Origin: Halieaceae bacterium UBA5085 | Lineage (GTDB): Bacteria > Pseudomonadota > Gammaproteobacteria > Pseudomonadales > Halieaceae | Reading direction: 5' to 3' | Assembly (NCBI GenBank): GCA_002414665.1 | Contig: DIAF01000011.1 | Location: 256,331 to 264,334 of the forward strand | Length of the DNA stretch: 8,004 nt | Shown: positions 1 to 5,310 of the stretch, one piece after another | Layout of the letters: each line of letters opens with the position of its first letter | Position numbering within the stretch: position 1 is the first letter of the stretch | Translations under genes and position numbers: made by a program | The notes under the pieces: model-generated | Database searches by the model: none | Seen by the model: only the letters and a program-made list of their open reading frames with translations | What the model was told of the DNA's origin: nothing

Positions 1-820
1 CTTTCTGGCCAATGGCAACCTCGGCCCGCTGGCCAGGGAAGACCTTGAGTTCGGCCCACAGAGTGGTCAAATCGGCAATGGCGAATAGGGGTTGCTCCCC
101 GGCCATTTCCCCGTTACTGATCCGGCGCTCAATGACGATCCCATCGATGGGCGCTCGCAGTGCGTAGGTTTGCAGGCTTTCGTTGGACTCGACTTGAGCG
201 AGTACGTCACCACGTTCGACTCGATCGCCCAGATTGACCTTCACCTGACTGACCACGCCCGGGAAACGGGCGCGGATCCGGGCAATCTGCTGCGGTGCCG
301 TGGCCAGGCTGCCGTAGGTGGTGAGGCTACGCTCGATGGCACCCGGCCCGGCTGCGGCCGTTGTGATACCCGCTTTTTGGGCGATAGCCGGGGCAATCCG
401 GGTGCGACCTTCATGGGATTCCCAGAGCCAGCTGTAGTTCTTGCCGTCCATCGCGAGGGTCACTTCCACGTCGAAGGAGTGGGGCTCGATCACCACGCCA
501 TCTCCCAGCCAGTAGTCCCCCCGGTAGGCGAAGTCGAATGTGTCCACTTGCCCGCCCAGGCGGGTGAGCTGGACATTGAGGTCAATAGCATCGGTAACGG
601 CGCGGCCATCCCTGGTGACCCAGGCCCGGTATTCCGGGGGAACGCCCTGCTCAAAGATTTGCAGTTCGACGGTGGCGTCGTTCTGTTGCAGCAGTATGCC
701 GCCGTGAGGCCCTTTAGCCTCGGCCTGCGATTCGCCCTGTTGTTCCTCGGCAGCGTGCAAGGGACTGACGGCAAGGCAGCTGGCCACCAGAATCAGACAG
801 AGTTGTTTTATCAGTTGCAT
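1..820 (-). CDS. czcB: CzcB-type periplasmic adaptor of an RND heavy-metal efflux pump (3' end outside window)
   Basis: Membrane-fusion (periplasmic adaptor) subunit that would join an inner-membrane RND pump (CzcA) to the outer-membrane channel CzcC for export of Zn/Co/Cd-type cations. About 273 residues are visible. They begin with a signal peptide (MQLIKQLCLILVASC, small residues, then an HAAEE cleavage region). Next is an N-terminal domain opening GPHGG with ELQIFE and PPEYRAW, as in CzcB-like adaptors. A barrel-sandwich/lipoyl half follows (PGVVSQVKVNLGDRVERGD, then YALRAPIDGIVIERR, then the start of the beta-barrel TTLWAELKVFPGQ). The ATG at 820 is preceded by AGGA (829-832) at 8 nt and lies 23 nt after the czcC stop, so the two genes are almost certainly co-transcribed. 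The C-terminus and czcA are expected beyond the left edge. The exact metal cannot be read from this sequence. Family assignment is firm; the symbol rests on context and the N-terminal domain. Confidence 0.88.
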   Translation of the reverse strand, partial: MQLIKQLCLILVASCLAVSPLHAAEEQQGESQAEAKGPHGGILLQQNDATVELQIFEQGVPPEYRAWVTRDGRAVTDAIDLNVQLTRLGGQVDTFDFAYRGDYWLGDGVVIEPHSFDVEVTLAMDGKNYSWLWESHEGRTRIAPAIAQKAGITTAAAGPGAIERSLTTYGSLATAPQQIARIRARFPGVVSQVKVNLGDRVERGDVLAQVESNESLQTYALRAPIDGIVIERRISNGEMAGEQPLFAIADLTTLWAELKVFPGQRAEVAIGQK

Positions 821-843
821 GGTGTGAGTCCTGAATTCGTGGG

Positions 844-2154
844 TTAGCGCGCCGGGGCGCTCGGAGTAGTCGCGAGTGGCTGCGCCGTAAGTTGTTCGAT
901 CAACGCCTGGTTGAGTAGCGCCGTGGTCGCGGCGTCGACCAGTACCTCCCGTGCTGAGAGCAGCTCACGCTGTGCGGCGGTCCACTCCACATAGCTGTAG
1001 CGGCCGTTTTCATAGGCTTGGCGGGTCTGAGTGAGTGCATCGGTCAGGTCGGGAAGCATTTGGCTGCGAATCTGCTCAACAGCCTCAATACTTTGTTGTC
1101 GCAAATGGTAGGCATCGAAGAGGCGCGAATGGAGGCGCAGCAGGGTATCCTCCCGGCGGAATCGGACCTCATCCCGCGCCGCCAGGGCGGCCTGCACCTC
1201 GCCGCGATTGCGCCGTCCGGAAAAGAGCGGTACCGAGAGCCCAGCGGTCAAGGCCGTATCATCCGTCTCTTCGAAACGCCGGATGCCGACTTGCCAACGG
1301 ATGTCGCTCTCGGACTGGCTGCGGGCCAGCTGAATCTCTGCTTCACGGATACGCTGTTCGCTCGCGTAGATTTGAATGGCTGGGCTGTCGCTGACCCGCT
1401 GGTACAGGGCATCGAAGTTGTCGGAGGAACCGAACTGGAACAGATCGCCTTCCAGCATTTGGAAGTCCGGGCTGGTATCGCCCCACAGGGAAGCCAAAGC
1501 CATTTTCCGGCTCGCGAATTCGGTTTGCCGACGGGCCTGCTCAATACGACTCTGGGTGAGCGCGGCCCTGGCGCGCAGGACTTCGGCCTGCGGCGCTGCG
1601 CCGCGGTCGGCACGTCGGGTGACGATCTCGTGGGTGGCCTCGGCCAGCGCCACGGCTTCAGCGGCTAGTTGGAGTTTTTCCTGCAGGGCCAGGGTGGCGA
1701 CAAAACGCTGGGTCGCCTGTCCCAAGAGATTCAGGGTCTCGGCCCGGCGCTCGACCTCGACCCGCCCGTATCGTGAGTTAACCACGCTCACGCGGGCCTG
1801 ACGCTTGCCGCCAAGTTCGAGAGCCGATGACAAGGACAGGGTGTACTCCGCCCCGTCGACCCCTTCCAGATTGTCGCTGCCGAGGAAGTTTTCCACTTCC
1901 AGGCCGGCCTCCAGGGCAGGATTTTGATCTGCCGTAACGCGGCGACCCTCAAGGCCCTGAAGGCGAAAATCGAAGACCTGGAGGCCGGGGTTTGCCGCCA
2001 TGGCCCGCGAGAGGGCCTCGGACAGAGTGAGCGGTTTGTCACCGGCATGGGCCAGGGCAGAACCGAATGCCAGCGCTAAGAGGCAAAAAGCATGGACAAT
2101 AAAGTGGCACGGCATTGCGCGCCGCCCGTTTTTTACGGGCATTCTGAAAAGCAT
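844..2154 (-). CDS. czcC: CzcC-type outer-membrane efflux channel (TolC/OEP family)
   Basis: Outer-membrane factor of a tripartite heavy-metal RND pump, 436 residues and close to the usual CzcC length. The N-terminus carries a hydrophobic signal (FCLLALAFGSALAHA, roughly residues 22-37) followed by GDKPLTLSEALSRAMAANPG, the standard opening of an OEP domain. Two OEP repeats rich in Ala, Arg and Glu coiled-coil helices follow, with the channel phrases YTLSLSSALELGGKR and GLSVPLFSGRRNRGE. The start at 2154 is favoured by AGGAG (minus strand, 2162-2166) at 7 nt. A later Met (minus position 2115) immediately before the signal core is an alternative without as good a ribosome site. The gene is 60 nt downstream of the czcI-like gene and 23 nt upstream of czcB, giving an apparent czcI-C-B(-A) operon. 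Several long frames on the opposite strand are shadows of this gene. Confidence 0.92.
   Translation of the reverse strand: MLFRMPVKNGRRAMPCHFIVHAFCLLALAFGSALAHAGDKPLTLSEALSRAMAANPGLQVFDFRLQGLEGRRVTADQNPALEAGLEVENFLGSDNLEGVDGAEYTLSLSSALELGGKRQARVSVVNSRYGRVEVERRAETLNLLGQATQRFVATLALQEKLQLAAEAVALAEATHEIVTRRADRGAAPQAEVLRARAALTQSRIEQARRQTEFASRKMALASLWGDTSPDFQMLEGDLFQFGSSDNFDALYQRVSDSPAIQIYASEQRIREAEIQLARSQSESDIRWQVGIRRFEETDDTALTAGLSVPLFSGRRNRGEVQAALAARDEVRFRREDTLLRLHSRLFDAYHLRQQSIEAVEQIRSQMLPDLTDALTQTRQAYENGRYSYVEWTAAQRELLSAREVLVDAATTALLNQALIEQLTAQPLATTPSAPAR
2124..2140 (-). repeat. Short hairpin inside the czcC start region
   Basis: Perfect 6-bp arms GCCCGT and ACGGGC around a 5-nt A/T loop, within about the first ten codons of czcC and between the two candidate start codons. 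In mRNA the stem would sit just downstream of the favoured ATG. It may affect initiation or may simply result from coding MPVKNGR. The structure is seen; any function is inference. Confidence 0.4.
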
Positions 2155-2185
2155 AAGACTGCTCCTACGAAAGTCTAGATGACAG

Positions 2186-2201
2186 TTCCCCGGGTGGGGA
2201 A
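2186..2201 (-). repeat. Intergenic stem-loop between czcI-like gene and czcC
   Basis: Perfect 6-bp GC-rich arms, TTCCCC and GGGGAA, around a 4-nt loop, placed between the czcI-like stop (2215) and the czcC ribosome site (2162-2166). No run of U follows on the transcribed strand, so it is not a classical intrinsic terminator. A partial attenuator, or a processing or stability stem that sets the czcI:czcC ratio, is possible. Confidence 0.5.
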
Positions 2202-2214
2202 GGTATTCGCAGGA

Positions 2215-2562
2215 TCAGACGATAGGAGGGCGGAAAAGGGAGGATTGAACCCCGGTGGTGAAGTTGACTTGGTAGTCGGACAGTACTATTCCCGCAGTCA
2301 AGCCGGAAGTGTTGGTGAGGGTTCCCAGCAACACCATGTGGAAGCAGCTATGGCTGTGATGGCAATGGTCCGCTGAATGATTGGGGCTGTCGGGAGACGA
2401 CTTGGTTGCCTGATTTTCGCTGAAAAAATCCGCTGATTCGTGTGAATGCTCATCATGATGTGGCATTGCAGGGTTGTGCGGCTGTGCCTCATAGGCAATA
2501 GATGCCATCGACTGCAAAGCAATCAACAGCGTCATTGCGACTATGAAACAGCGTTTAATCAT
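2215..2562 (-). CDS. Small His-rich secreted metal-resistance protein, CzcI/CopL-like
   Basis: A 115-residue protein with a clear signal peptide (MIKRCFIVAMTLLIALQSM, probable cleavage near ASIA-YEAQ). The mature part is loaded with histidines: HHDEHSH at about 35-41 and HSADHCHHSHSCFH at 62-75, with Cys67 and Cys73. It ends in SSLFRPPIV. A signal peptide, a His/Cys cluster and a C-terminal R-P motif at the head of a czc operon are the hallmarks of CzcI/CopL-like proteins, which modulate or buffer metal in the periplasm. Its mechanism is poorly defined, so only a family-level call is made. It lies 60 nt upstream of czcC on the same strand. The ribosome site is weak (GGA about 9 nt before the ATG). 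Composition is AT-richer than czcC. The fold is not certain. Confidence 0.75.
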   Translation of the reverse strand: MIKRCFIVAMTLLIALQSMASIAYEAQPHNPAMPHHDEHSHESADFFSENQATKSSPDSPNHSADHCHHSHSCFHMVLLGTLTNTSGLTAGIVLSDYQVNFTTGVQSSLFRPPIV

Positions 2563-2622
2563 GCAGGCGGTCCAATAATGTGAGCAAGAGCCTAGCAGAA
2601 AGGCAACCGCATAGAAAGGACT

Positions 2623-2648
2623 GGACTCCCATGGCGTTAGGTGAGTCC
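2623..2648. repeat. Inverted repeat upstream of the czcI-C-B genes
   Basis: GGACTC and GAGTCC, perfect 6-bp arms separated by 14 nt, about 60-86 bp upstream of the czcI-like start in the 138-bp gap (2563-2700) that probably holds the promoter of the czc unit. It is a candidate operator. The arms are short enough to occur by chance, and I could not place convincing -35/-10 boxes. Confidence 0.3.
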
Positions 2649-2700
2649 GTCGTGGGGTGGCCTGAGCAAATCAAGTGGAGGCGATAATTAAATTGCGTCA

Positions 2701-3024
2701 TCAATATCCCCATAGATAGATTGATACCGCTATAGCGGATAGCCACAGACCGATAATGACGCCTGCCGCGACCCGGCTGATCGGCGTTGGGTGGTGAAGT
2801 TTAGCGCGTTCACGACTGTCCTGAATAACAATCTTCGGTGTCATTTTTACTACCAGCCAGATGCCCACCGGAACGATCAATAAGTCATCCAGGTAACCAA
2901 TGACCGGGATGAAGTCTGGAATGAGGTCGATAGGGGAAAAAGCATAGGCACCGACGACGAAGGCCAGTATTTTGGTGTGCAGAGGTGTGCGAGAGTCCCG
3001 CGCAACCAGCCACACCGTATACAT
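2701..3024 (-). CDS. DUF1232 / YkvA-family small membrane protein, possibly with a truncated N-terminus
   Basis: 107 residues from the ATG at 3024. The DUF1232 core is unmistakable: AYAFSPIDLIPDFIP, then VIGYLDDLLIVPVGIW, at about residues 26-56. A C-terminal membrane helix (AAGVIIGLWLSAIAVSIYLW) completes it. The molecular function of this family is not established. Upstream of the ATG the same frame reads WARLIRQD, which looks like normal family N-terminal sequence. It is preceded by an in-frame TGA (3051-3049) and then LRTHLK, with a possible GTG start at 3078. The gene is therefore either shortened by a nonsense change and re-initiated at 3024, where AGG stands 6 nt upstream, or always began there. 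It lies between the metal sensor gene and the czc genes on the same strand, so co-transcription with the metal operon is likely. Confidence 0.8.
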   Translation of the reverse strand: MYTVWLVARDSRTPLHTKILAFVVGAYAFSPIDLIPDFIPVIGYLDDLLIVPVGIWLVVKMTPKIVIQDSRERAKLHHPTPISRVAAGVIIGLWLSAIAVSIYLWGY

Positions 3025-3107
3025 GTCCTGCCTGATAAGTCTGGCCCATCATTTCAGGTGCGTTCGCAATGTCTTCACCGGTATTTCGGAATTAATCGTT
3101 GAATGAC

Positions 3108-3383
3108 TTATTTTAAATACGATCGCAGTATGCCGATGACATCATCGAGTTCCTGCTGACGCTGTGTCTGAGAAATGTTTTCGGCGCCTAGATGTTCACG
3201 CAGATGACCTTCGAGCACTTCGGACATCAGGCCATTGATAGCACCGCGTATGGCCGCTATCTGTTGCAGTATGGCTGTGCAATCCTTGCCCTGATTCAGG
3301 GCTTTTTCAATGGCTTCTGCCTGCCCCTTAATGCGTCGAACCCGGGTTAAGAGCTTTTTTTGATCCCTGTTGGTGTGTGCCAC
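3108..3383 (-). CDS. dmeR: CsoR/RcnR/DmeR-family metal-responsive repressor
   Basis: All-helical tetrameric metal-sensing repressor of the RcnR/FrmR/CsoR family, expected to release DNA when bound to Ni(II)/Co(II)-type ions. The start is taken at GTG 3383, 8 nt after AGAGGG, rather than the in-frame GTG at 3389, which is only 2 nt from that site. This start gives 91 residues opening MAHTNRD. His3, Cys35, His60 and His64 then fall exactly at the metal-ligand positions of E. coli RcnR (90 aa), and IAAIRGAINGLM is the family core. The gene is divergent from a DmeF-type exporter, with an operator-like dyad between them, matching known dmeRF and rcnRA arrangements. I infer autoregulation and control of the exporter. 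Because transcription continues towards DUF1232 and the czc genes, it may influence them too. The symbol is by context; an RcnR label would be equally defensible. Confidence 0.88.
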   Translation of the reverse strand: MAHTNRDQKKLLTRVRRIKGQAEAIEKALNQGKDCTAILQQIAAIRGAINGLMSEVLEGHLREHLGAENISQTQRQQELDDVIGILRSYLK

Positions 3384-3402
3384 AAGCACTGCCCTCTAGT
3401 GT

Positions 3403-3430
3403 TTGAATATATACTTGGGTATAGTATATA
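3403..3430 (+). promoter_or_regulatory. Candidate promoter of dmeF overlapping the repressor operator
   Basis: TTGAAT (3403-3408), a 16-nt spacer, then TATATA (3425-3430) make a plausible sigma-70 promoter firing rightwards into dmeF, whose GTG is at 3457. The -10 is contained in the right arm of the operator dyad, so a bound repressor would occlude RNA polymerase. Boxes are read by eye. Confidence 0.45.
3408..3430. promoter_or_regulatory. RcnR/DmeR-type operator dyad
   Basis: Perfect inverted repeat TATATACT - 7 nt (TGGGTAT) - AGTATATA in the gap between the divergent repressor and exporter genes. Known RcnR sites have the form TACT-G6-N-AGTA, that is, TACT and AGTA separated by 7 nt around a G/C tract. 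The rhizobial DmeR site is a similar AT-rich dyad around a C/G tract. This site has the same arms, the same 7-nt spacing and a GGG in the spacer. Match to the family pattern is seen; binding is inferred. Confidence 0.75.
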
Positions 3431-3456
3431 CCGCGATGCACTAAGGTGCCAGTCCG

Positions 3457-4383
3457 GTGGAAAAATTCGACAACACCATTCCTTGGCAACACTCCCATAT
3501 TTTTGATAACGGCAATCCGTTAGCGGAACGAAACACCCGGTGGGCCGTTTGGCTCACTGCAATTGCCATGGTGGTGGAAATCGCCGGGGGATGGATTTAC
3601 AACTCCATGGCGCTATTGGCCGATGGTTGGCACATGAGTTCCCATGTCATGGCGTTGGGTTTGTCGGTCCTGGCTTACCGCGCAGCACGGCGTTTGGCCC
3701 ATAGCAAACGCTTCGCCTTCGGCACCTGGAAAATTGAAATCCTGGGCGGCTATACCAGTGCGATAATGCTGGTCGGGGTCGCCGGGTTGATGTTGTTCCA
3801 GTCTGTTGAACGCTTGTTAACACCGAGCCCCATTCACTATGACCAGGCGATCATTATTGCCATACTAGGTTTGTTAGTGAATCTGGCCTGTGCCTGGTTA
3901 TTGAAAGATGGACATGCTCATCATCATGGCACGGATAGTCACGATAACCATCATCATGACCTCAACCTGCGTTCTGCCTATCTGCATGTCATGACCGATG
4001 CGGCAACCTCGCTATTGGCCATTGTCGCCTTGTTTGGGGGCAAGTGGTGGGGGGCCAGTTGGCTGGACCCGGTAATGGGTATTGTGGGTGCAGGCCTGGT
4101 TTCCGCCTGGGCCTACGGGCTTTTGCGGGATACCGGTCGCGTGCTTCTGGACGCAGAAATGGATGCGCCTGTGGTGGCGGAGATACACGATGCCATCAAG
4201 TCGGCGCCGGTAGAGGCGGCAGTATCGGATTTGCATGTCTGGCGAGTAGGGAAGGGAAGCTACGCGTGCATCTTGTCGCTCGTGGTGGATGAAGCCGTGG
4301 CGCCTGACGATATCAAACGGTATTTAGGCGTACACAAAGAGCTTGCTCATGTGACCGTGGAGCTGAATCGAGTCAGAGGGTAG
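3457..4383 (+). CDS. dmeF: DmeF-type cation diffusion facilitator (Co/Ni/Zn exporter)
   Basis: Inner-membrane CDF antiporter of 308 residues, expected to move divalent metal (Co, and possibly Ni/Zn) from cytoplasm to periplasm in exchange for protons. The N-terminus has WQHSH before the first helix. TM2 carries LLADGWHMSSH, with Asp56, His59 and His63, a DmeF-like HxxxH instead of the more common HxxxD. TM5 carries HVMTD (His177, Asp181). A His-rich cytoplasmic loop (HAHHH, NHHHD, about 153-168) lies between TM4 and TM5. A conserved LLRDTGRVLLDAE precedes the C-terminal cytoplasmic domain, which includes SDLHVWRVGKG. The start is GTG 3457, with AAGG (3443-3446) 10 nt upstream. It is controlled through the divergent operator. 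It converges on merR, with 108 bp between the stop codons. The substrate is inferred from family and partner regulator. Confidence 0.92.
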   Translation: MEKFDNTIPWQHSHIFDNGNPLAERNTRWAVWLTAIAMVVEIAGGWIYNSMALLADGWHMSSHVMALGLSVLAYRAARRLAHSKRFAFGTWKIEILGGYTSAIMLVGVAGLMLFQSVERLLTPSPIHYDQAIIIAILGLLVNLACAWLLKDGHAHHHGTDSHDNHHHDLNLRSAYLHVMTDAATSLLAIVALFGGKWWGASWLDPVMGIVGAGLVSAWAYGLLRDTGRVLLDAEMDAPVVAEIHDAIKSAPVEAAVSDLHVWRVGKGSYACILSLVVDEAVAPDDIKRYLGVHKELAHVTVELNRVRG

Positions 4384-4425
4384 CCCGCCGGAATCATCCT
4401 GATCTTTGATGCCCCGCCAAATCTT

Positions 4426-4439
4426 CGATGATTGCATCG
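4426..4439. repeat. Small hairpin between the convergent dmeF and merR genes
   Basis: CGATG - ATTG - CATCG, perfect 5-bp arms in the 108-bp convergent gap. There is no adequate T-run on either strand, so it is only a weak candidate for transcription termination. No other terminator was found in this gap. Confidence 0.25.
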
Positions 4440-4491
4440 TAAGTAGATAAGCATGCATGGGCCTTTTCGTGATGCGGATCTGCTGTTGCCA

Positions 4492-4914
4492 TCATGGAGT
4501 AACTGCCTCAAACCCCTGGTGGAGGGAAGCGATCAGCGGGCAGGTGACATTATCTTTCTGCGTACAGCACTCCTCGACGAGTCGGTCGAGCACGCCTTCA
4601 ATTCGCTGAAGACTGTGGATCTTGCCTCGCACGTTGCACAGCTTGCGCTCGGCCAGTGCTTTGGCCTCGTCGCAATGGGTGCCGTCTTCGAGTTTCAGCA
4701 GTTCTCCGATCTCCTCCAGGCTGAATCCCAGCCATCGTGCCCTGCGGATGAATCGAAGTCGTGCCAACGCGTCCTCGTCGTAGCGGCGAATCCCGCCTAA
4801 GGGCTTATCAGGCTCTGTCATCAGCCCCAGCCGCTGGTAGTAGCGAATAGTTTCAAGGTTTATCTCTGCCGCCTTGCCTAGACTACCGATGGTCATGGAT
4901 TTGGAGCCGGACAC
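4492..4914 (-). CDS. merR: MerR, mercury-responsive transcriptional regulator
   Basis: Dimeric activator/repressor of mercury-resistance operons. From GTG 4914 (GGAG, minus strand 4924-4927, at 9 nt) it has 140 residues; Met at 4896 is an alternative but lacks a ribosome site. The frame is open up to 4986, but that extra sequence would cover the operator and is unlike MerR. The winged HTH opens MTIGSLGKAAEINLETIRYY. The linker/metal region reads LEDGTHCDEA and ends NVTCPLIASL. Cys81, Cys116 and Cys125 align with Cys82, Cys117 and Cys126 of Tn501 MerR, the three Hg(II) ligands, which distinguishes it from ZntR, CadR and CueR. Two extra cysteines (93, 117) are present. No mer transport or reductase gene lies in the window. 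The operator next to its start faces alpA instead. Confidence 0.9.
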   Translation of the reverse strand: MSGSKSMTIGSLGKAAEINLETIRYYQRLGLMTEPDKPLGGIRRYDEDALARLRFIRRARWLGFSLEEIGELLKLEDGTHCDEAKALAERKLCNVRGKIHSLQRIEGVLDRLVEECCTQKDNVTCPLIASLHQGFEAVTP

Positions 4915-4919
4915 AATGC

Positions 4920-4950
4920 TTGACTCCGTTCCCAATGACGGGTCTGTATC
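4920..4950 (+). promoter_or_regulatory. mer-type operator/promoter pointing rightwards
   Basis: TTGACT (-35, 4920-4925) is followed directly by a 16-nt dyad with arms CCGT (4926-4929) and ACGG (4938-4941), then GTC and a poor -10, TGTATC (4945-4950). The spacer is 19 nt. The Tn21/Tn501 PmerT has the same layout: TTGACT, then a 16-nt dyad opening CCGT and closing ACGG, then a -10 at 19 nt. The inner dyad bases (TAC/GTA) are not conserved and the -10 is degenerate. The divergent layout next to merR supports it as the former merT promoter. Activity is not known. Confidence 0.65.
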
Positions 4951-4965
4951 TGAATGTAGCCTTAT

Positions 4966-5032
4966 GCTTGGCCGGGTCGTCACCATCGGTAACCTGGCGG
5001 AATTTTACATAGCGGCTGAAAGCCGGCCAAGC
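4966..5032. repeat. 10-bp inverted repeat in the merR-alpA gap, overlapping a small hairpin
   Basis: GCTTGGCCGG (4966-4975) and CCGGCCAAGC (5023-5032) are perfect 10-bp inverted copies around a 47-nt loop. A second stem, CGGCT-GAA-AGCCG (5013-5025), shares bases with the right arm, so the two cannot form together. The stretch is downstream of the mer-type promoter and upstream of alpA, where an RNA switch, a protein-binding site or a recombination scar are all possible. No gene is recognised in 4951-5115. Confidence 0.55.
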
Positions 5033-5115
5033 CAGCGCGGACTTTCTCGTTGGGTTTGGGTCTGTACTGTGCAGAATCACTCACTCTGTTTCGAATCGTT
5101 CAAGGATGAGATGCC

Positions 5116-5310
5116 ATGCACAGTTCAGTTTACTTGTCGGATACCGCCATCGCGCAACGATTTCAGGTTAGCCGCGCCACGGTCTGGCGCTGGACGCACT
5201 CTGCTGCCTTTCCCAAGCCCATCAAGCTCTCGGTGGGCTGCACACGCTGGCGTCTCACGGAGATTGAAGCGTGGGAGGAGACACGAAATACACGGGGCCG
5301 TAGACGTTAG
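5116..5310 (+). CDS. alpA: AlpA-family HTH regulator / excisionase-like protein
   Basis: A 64-residue AlpA-family (MerR-superfamily HTH) protein. VYLSDTAIAQRFQVSRATVW (about 5-24) is the HTH, and FPKPIKL, GCTRW and EIEAWE form the typical wing and end; GRRR closes it. Such proteins regulate integrase/excision genes of prophages and islands and are usual at the regulatory end of PFGI-1-like ICEs. The ATG at 5116 is preceded by AGGA (5103-5106) at 9 nt. The overlapping upstream ATGs at 5106 and 5111 are out of frame. It is the first gene downstream of the mer-type promoter, about 165 nt away, so it could be read from there. It is not followed by parA, the usual neighbour. Confidence 0.88.
   Translation: MHSSVYLSDTAIAQRFQVSRATVWRWTHSAAFPKPIKLSVGCTRWRLTEIEAWEETRNTRGRRR

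Noticed and set aside
92..847. 251-codon plus-strand open frame opposite czcB
   Set aside because: It lies on the complement of a clear CzcB frame with signal peptide and adaptor motifs. Its translation has no recognisable domain; it is a GC-rich shadow.
1018..1668. 216-codon plus-strand frame opposite czcC
   Set aside because: Shadow of the OEP-family gene; no domain, no ribosome site, low-complexity translation.
2555..2746. 63-codon minus-strand frame spanning the czcI-DUF1232 gap
   Set aside because: Overlaps the DUF1232 end and the czcI-like start in another frame, has no homology and occupies the probable promoter region.
4453..4800. 115-codon plus-strand frame opposite merR
   Set aside because: Complement of the strongly conserved MerR coding sequence.
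4973..4984. GGGTCGTC similar to the start of Tn21-type terminal repeats
   Set aside because: Only 8 bases match; the rest of the 38-bp terminal repeat is absent.
4977..5000. Second copy of ACCATCGGTA near the merR start, in opposite orientation, reading VTIGNLAE like a MerR N-terminus
   Set aside because: The resemblance ends after about eight codons. It is too short to call a merR remnant and could be chance, though it would be worth checking together with the loss of mer genes.
5084..5105. TTCGAATC string resembling a tRNA T-loop and hence an ICE attachment site
   Set aside because: No acceptor stem, anticodon arm or CCA around it, and no second copy in the window; not supported as tRNA or att.
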